Made by a program: the position numbers and the translations under genes. A stretch of 59,673 nucleotides of DNA from Gammaproteobacteria bacterium (lineage in GTDB: Bacteria; Pseudomonadota; Gammaproteobacteria; SZUA-152), in contig JAKIUN010000017.1 in assembly GCA_021647505.1 (NCBI GenBank), forward strand, positions 1 through 59,673, written 5' to 3'. Below are positions 55,804 to 59,673 of the stretch, in pieces; the stretch's first letter is position 1, and each line of letters begins with the position of its first letter. The notes below the pieces were generated by a model. That model did no database searches. It saw only the letters and a program-made list of their open reading frames with translations, and was not told where the DNA came from.

Positions 55804-56931
55804 TCACGCAGACGCTGCGGCGTCACCGCCAATATATTCCATCACTTCCAGACCGAAGCCGGACAGGCCGTGCATACGCATGGGCGCGGACAGCACACGC
55901 ATCTTGCGTACGCCGAGGTCGAGCAGGATCTGCGCGCCGAGACCATAGGTACGTAAATCCGGATTGGACTCGCGCTTACCAACACTCTGACCTTCGTCCT
56001 CTTCCTGATAGTGCGTGACACGCTGGATCAGCTCCTGCTCACCCTCACTCTGCCCCAGCAACACAATCACACCCTCGCCTTTGGCCTCAATGAAGGACAT
56101 GGCATCCTCCAACGGCCAGCTGGCATCAGAGCGCTTCATGCCCAGCACGTCGGCCAGATAGTGCGGCATGTGTACACGCACCAAGGTCGGCATATCGCGC
56201 TTGATCTGCCCCTTCACCAGGGCGAAATGCACCTGGCCGCTGATGCGGTCGCGGTAGGTGAGCAGGCGGAATTCACCGATGTCATTATGCATCGCACACT
56301 CGGCCACCCGCTCCACGCTGCGCTCATTCTCCAGTCGGTAGCGGATCAGGTCGGCGATGGTGCCGATCTTGATATTGAACTCGGCGGCGAATTTTTCCAG
56401 ATCCGGTCGCCGCGCCATGCTGCCGTCCTCGTTGAGGATCTCGACAATCACCGAGGCCGGCTCCAGCCTCGCCAGGCGCGCCAGGTCACAACCCGCCTCA
56501 GTATGGCCGGCACGCGTCAGCACCCCGCCCGGCTTGGCCATGATGGGGAACACATGGCCCGGCTGCACCAGATCCTCGGGCTGTGCATCCGGCGCCACGC
56601 TGGCCTGGATGGTCACCGCACGGTCGGCGGCGGAAATGCCGGTGGTCACGCCCTCCGCCGCTTCCACCGAGATGGTGAAATTAGTGGAATAGGCGGCATT
56701 GTTGTCAGTGACCATCGGCGGCAGACGCAGCTGCTCACAGCGCTCCTGGGTCAGGGTCAGGCAAATCAAACCACGACCATGTCGGGCCATAAAGTTGATA
56801 TCCTCCGCCCGCACCTTGGCCGCAGCCATGATCAGGTCACCCTCGTTTTCGCGGTCTTCGTCATCCATCAGGATGACCATCTTGCCCTCGCGCATGTCAC
56901 TAACGATTTCTTCGGTGCTGTTCAATTCCAT
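55804..56931 (-). CDS. ribB: DHBP synthase with degenerate GTP cyclohydrolase II domain (RibBA type)
   Basis: 375 residues from the ATG at 56931, preceded by GGAAAG. The N-terminal half is DHBP synthase: MVILMDDEDRENEGDLIMAA, ARHGRGLICLTLT and HTEAGCDLARLA. The C-terminal half has the GCH II fold but lacks the zinc cysteines (CxxxC-type CHSECLTGD expected; here VRVHMPHYLADVLGMKRSD) and the QEGRGIG motif. So it should give dihydroxybutanone phosphate only. A separate GCH II must exist elsewhere. Forms an operon with ribE and ribH. Confidence 0.92.
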   Translation of the reverse strand: MELNSTEEIVSDMREGKMVILMDDEDRENEGDLIMAAAKVRAEDINFMARHGRGLICLTLTQERCEQLRLPPMVTDNNAAYSTNFTISVEAAEGVTTGISAADRAVTIQASVAPDAQPEDLVQPGHVFPIMAKPGGVLTRAGHTEAGCDLARLARLEPASVIVEILNEDGSMARRPDLEKFAAEFNIKIGTIADLIRYRLENERSVERVAECAMHNDIGEFRLLTYRDRISGQVHFALVKGQIKRDMPTLVRVHMPHYLADVLGMKRSDASWPLEDAMSFIEAKGEGVIVLLGQSEGEQELIQRVTHYQEEDEGQSVGKRESNPDLRTYGLGAQILLDLGVRKMRVLSAPMRMHGLSGFGLEVMEYIGGDAAASA

Positions 56932-56980
56932 AATTCTTTCCTGCAATACCCGTATGGATTCAGGCATTGTTATCAATTTA

Positions 56981-57039
56981 TTTCGCCACAGAGGCAAGAG
57001 ATTCAATCATGTGATTTTCTCCGTGCCTCTGTGGCAAAC
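56981..57039. repeat. CCACAGAG hairpin repeat, copy E
   Basis: TTTCGCCACAGAGGCAAGAG to CCGTGCCTCTGTGGC, a 59-bp palindrome between ribE and ribBA within the operon. It would form an mRNA hairpin. Confidence 0.75.
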
Positions 57040-57044
57040 AATAT

Positions 57045-57701
57045 TCATGACTTGATGAAACCATGCTCCGCCAACAGCGTCTCGCTGACGCCGCTCGGTT
57101 CTACTGCCTTTTCACCCTGCAGCAGCCGTTCCAGATAGCGGGCAATGATATCCACTTCAAGATTCACGCGCTGGCCGGCCCTGAAATTACCCATGGTGGT
57201 TTCCAGCAACGTATGCGGCACGATGTTCAGTTCAAACTCCGCCCCCTCGACACGGTTCACGGTGAGACTGATGCCGTCAACACAGATAGAGCCCTTTTCG
57301 GCAATATATTTGGCCAGCCCGGCCGGCGCGCGGATGCGAAAACGCTCGGAGCGAGCATCTGGCCAGCGTCGCAGCACCTCGCCCACGCCATCGACATGGC
57401 CACTCACCCAATGCCCACCAAGGCGCGAGGTAGGCATCAGCGCCTTTTCCAGATTCACCCGCACACCCGGTAACAAATCGCCTAAGGTCGTGCATGCCAG
57501 GGTTTCAGCAGAGACATCGGCGACAAAACCATGCGCGTCGAGGCTCACCGCCGTCAGACACACGCCATTGACGGCAATGGAATCACCCAGTGCCACATCA
57601 TCCATGTCCAGTTGGCCGACGGCAATGGCCAGCCGCGCATCACCTTCGCGCTGTTCGAGGCTACGGATCTCGCCCACTGCCTGAATGATCCCGGTGAACA
57701 T
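57045..57701 (-). CDS. ribE: Riboflavin synthase alpha chain
   Basis: 218 residues, two lumazine-binding repeats: MFTGIIQAVGEIRSLEQREG and LGGHWVSGHVDGVGEVLRRW. SIAVNGVCLTAVSL and GSICVDGISLTVNRV hold the catalytic Cys/Thr-type residues. It makes riboflavin from two lumazines. Leads into ribBA. ribD and nrdR are not upstream. I saw no FMN riboswitch in the leader. Confidence 0.96.
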   Translation of the reverse strand: MFTGIIQAVGEIRSLEQREGDARLAIAVGQLDMDDVALGDSIAVNGVCLTAVSLDAHGFVADVSAETLACTTLGDLLPGVRVNLEKALMPTSRLGGHWVSGHVDGVGEVLRRWPDARSERFRIRAPAGLAKYIAEKGSICVDGISLTVNRVEGAEFELNIVPHTLLETTMGNFRAGQRVNLEVDIIARYLERLLQGEKAVEPSGVSETLLAEHGFIKS

Positions 57702-57958
57702 ATTTGCTTTGCTCGGTCTCTGTTTGAGGGGGGGGCAAATATATCAGTAAAACCGCAGAGTTTCAGCCGTCCCGGACAACAAGGTTCAAGTGATGGATAG
57801 CTGGCGTCCCGGTACAGGGAGTGGTACAGGACACCATCACCAACAAACCAGTCCCGGGCCTGCCTGGATGTCATTCAGGCCTTATCGTCAGGCACGTTGA
57901 TCTCGACCGACTGGGAAATAGACAAGCTCCGGAGGTGCGCCGTACGCCATGCGATTCT

Positions 57959-58078
57959 TTACGACCTACTCCGCGTGGGCACAAAAAACGTGCCCACCCT
58001 ACCTGCTCTTTCTTGAGCGGCTTTAACACCATCAACAATGGAAACAAGTGTTTCTGTTACAAATTCTTTTAGATCCAT
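57959..58078 (-). pseudogene. 5' fragment of an unknown gene
   Basis: MDLKEFVTETLVSIVDGVKAAQERA is encoded from the ATG at 58078. It looks like the N-terminal helix of a conserved small-protein family. From about 58008 the frame runs into the GGTGGGCACG repeat and stops at 57959. So only about 25 native residues remain. Upstream is an AT-rich non-coding stretch. Confidence 0.5.
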
Positions 58079-58238
58079 ATTGCACCTGTAAAATAAGAAA
58101 ATCACTTCTAACCAACATTTTTAAATGCTGTGGAACCAGAATTCTGCTTTGAGCATTTTTCCCAGTTGTTATTGTAGCGTATACCGAAGAAAAACGAATT
58201 CGAGAGCAGGTAGGGTGGGCACGTTTTTTGTGCCCACG
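57973..58238. repeat. 36-bp inverted repeats flanking a 194-bp core
   Basis: 57973-58008 and 58203-58238 are exact inverted copies. Each is itself a hairpin, GTGGGCAC-GTTTTTT-GTGCCCAC, with a GAGCAGGTAGGG arm facing inward. The gene fragment lies between. Looks like a small non-autonomous element or REP pair. Other parts of 57702-58421 contain no recognisable gene. Confidence 0.8.
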
Positions 58239-58421
58239 CAGGACAGAAAACACTACAGTAGGTTGGGCAAAGGGCTGGTCAATTAATAAGTTGATAATTT
58301 CAAATTAGATGTAACTAACATTGTACTGTAAAAATGCATAAAACCATCAAGTTATTTTTTGACAAGTCCATCCAAAGGAGCAAAGCAACGTACCCAGAGG
58401 GGTGCATAAATAATATTAGAC

Positions 58422-58955
58422 CTACATCACCAACACCGGCTCAGCACCCTGCCATGCCAGCTTCTGCCGCCAGGCCTCGGGGTCGTCATCACCGCTGTTG
58501 AGAATGAGCACGGTCTTACCCGCCATGATGGCGTCGTGCAGCGTCTCAAGATATTCCTCCGGAATACCCATGCGTCGCAGGCCAATGGTGACATGGGTGA
58601 CGGCGGCGCCACCGGTCATCAGGCCGGCGCCGGCAATCGCACCAGCAATGGCTTCAACGATGGGGCCAGCGATGAGTAGCGGGCCGACACCGGGCAACAA
58701 CACCAGACCAGCGGTTCCCGCCAGCAGTCCGCCCAGTGCGCCCCACAGCGCACCCTGTGTTCCCCAGACCCTGAAGCGCTCCTTTTCGTCGCTGTAGACA
58801 ATACCGAGCACGTCATCTCCCTGCCCGCCGGCACAGCGCAACACCGATACCTGATCCATGGGGAAATCGTGTTCGATCATGTCTTCCACCACGGTGAAGG
58901 CGCGATCCTCATTGCCGAAGACACCGGCGACAAAATGATATTTGTGTTTATTCAT
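58422..58955 (-). CDS. Glycine-zipper stress protein, DUF1269-like
   Basis: 177 residues from the ATG at 58955. HFVAGVFGNEDRAFTVVEDM is a YflT/general-stress-protein-type opening. A central Gly/Ala-rich hydrophobic zipper (GALGGLLAGTAGLVLLPGVG then GAIAGAGLMTGGA) looks membrane-associated. VTIGLRRMGIPEEYLETLHDAIMAGKTVLIL closes it. Function unknown. Adjacent to a P-type ATPase remnant. Confidence 0.75.
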   Translation of the reverse strand: MNKHKYHFVAGVFGNEDRAFTVVEDMIEHDFPMDQVSVLRCAGGQGDDVLGIVYSDEKERFRVWGTQGALWGALGGLLAGTAGLVLLPGVGPLLIAGPIVEAIAGAIAGAGLMTGGAAVTHVTIGLRRMGIPEEYLETLHDAIMAGKTVLILNSGDDDPEAWRQKLAWQGAEPVLVM

Positions 58956-59029
58956 GGCGCTGTCTCTTGAATATCTTTGTACTCTGCTGTGGTGAATAGA
59001 TATGGTATTTGTCAATAGAAAACCTGCTC

Positions 59030-59547
<518 letters not shown>

Positions 59548-59673
59548 GGCTCTTCGTAAAACTGTGTGAAATTCCGGTAAAATACCCTGCTTTAGCCATT
59601 GATTGGAGCGGTTTTTTCCATGGACATAGAAGAGCATTACAGCCAGCTACTGGGTGTCAATTCCCCGTGGGAT
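59548..59673 (+). mobile_element. ISL3-family insertion sequence, left end (partial)
   Basis: The terminal inverted repeat starts GGCTCTTCG at 59548 and runs to TGTGTGAA (59570), similar to the reverse of 104-126. The P-type ATPase reading frame is interrupted exactly here. The element continues out of the window. Confidence 0.7.
59620..59673 (+). CDS. ISL3-family transposase, N-terminal fragment
   Basis: [18 protein letters not shown] is open to the window end. LLGVxSPW is the typical beginning of ISL3 transposases. GGAG lies about 12 bp upstream. Partial only because of the window edge. Confidence 0.6.
   Translation, partial: MDIEEHYSQLLGVNSPWD

Noticed and set aside
57554-57874. A 106-residue frame on the minus strand before ribE
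   Set aside because: It overlaps the ribE start in another frame and has no recognisable domain.
57702-58421. FMN riboswitch in the ribE leader
   Set aside because: I found no conserved RFN-type stems or core sequences; the region holds a repeat pair and a gene fragment.

Overview
The window is chromosomal DNA of a moderately GC-rich gammaproteobacterium. The evidence is the complete Isc operon with HscA/HscB/Fdx, the surE-pcm-nlpD-rpoS cluster, the rib-nusB-thiL-pgpA cluster, fmdB-DUF502-aspS, PBP1b, OMPLA, GcvR, RsmJ and YrfG homologues. A PEP-CTERM (exosortase-sorted) protein with a sigma-54-like promoter points to an environmental biofilm or EPS-forming lineage rather than an enteric one. 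Genus cannot be assigned from the sequence alone. Most genes lie on the minus strand.

Layout. 1-1500: right end of an ISL3-type insertion sequence, a small AT-rich ORF, a decayed VapBC-like toxin-antitoxin pair (antitoxin intact, toxin broken), and a truncated iscX. 1500-8900: isc operon, transcribed leftward from iscR: iscR, a second cysteine desulfurase, an AT-rich lipoprotein gene, iscS, iscU, iscA, hscB, hscA, fdx, iscX remnant. 9000-18700: cysE, trmJ, a small lipase-like hydrolase, nadA, aspS, DUF502, fmdB, a YkgJ-type cysteine-cluster protein, yrfG, an ABM-domain monooxygenase and the PEP-CTERM gene. 18780-29830: rpoS, nlpD, yqaA, pcm, surE, then a divergent smr and chemoreceptor gene plus a broken duplicate of the chemoreceptor tail, then truD, ispF, def, gcvR and a ZIP transporter. 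The ancestral ispF-truD-surE order is thus split by smr and the chemoreceptor.

30040-32660 is the most foreign-looking part: an IS200-type element, an AT-rich O-acetylhomoserine sulfhydrylase gene, an attC-like half-site, a small ORF, strong palindromes, and the 3' end of an integron integrase gene pointing away from these genes. The geometry fits a decayed chromosomal integron.

32700-59000: EamA transporter, DUF3943, orn, rsgA, a pentapeptide-repeat lipoprotein, tsaB, yoaA, an unrecognised nuclease-like protein, a TPR lipoprotein, a DUF3365 haem protein, pldA, mrcB, an APH-kinase fusion, a PQQ-type sugar dehydrogenase, rsmJ, an HTH-REC regulator, a di-haem peroxidase, then pgpA, thiL, nusB, ribH, ribBA and ribE, and a glycine-zipper stress protein. 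NusB carries an unusual lysine-rich tail, and RibBA has a GTP cyclohydrolase II domain without its zinc ligands. The window ends in a P-type ATPase remnant cut by the left end of an ISL3-type element, the same family as at the other end.

Intergenic DNA carries several families of palindromic repeats: five copies of a CCACAGAG-bounded hairpin, several GCGGGCCATGCCCGC palindromes that twice flank another palindrome, a perfect 25-bp inverted repeat between surE and smr, and a 36-bp inverted pair around a gene remnant near 58.1 kb. No tRNA, rRNA or CRISPR array was recognised.
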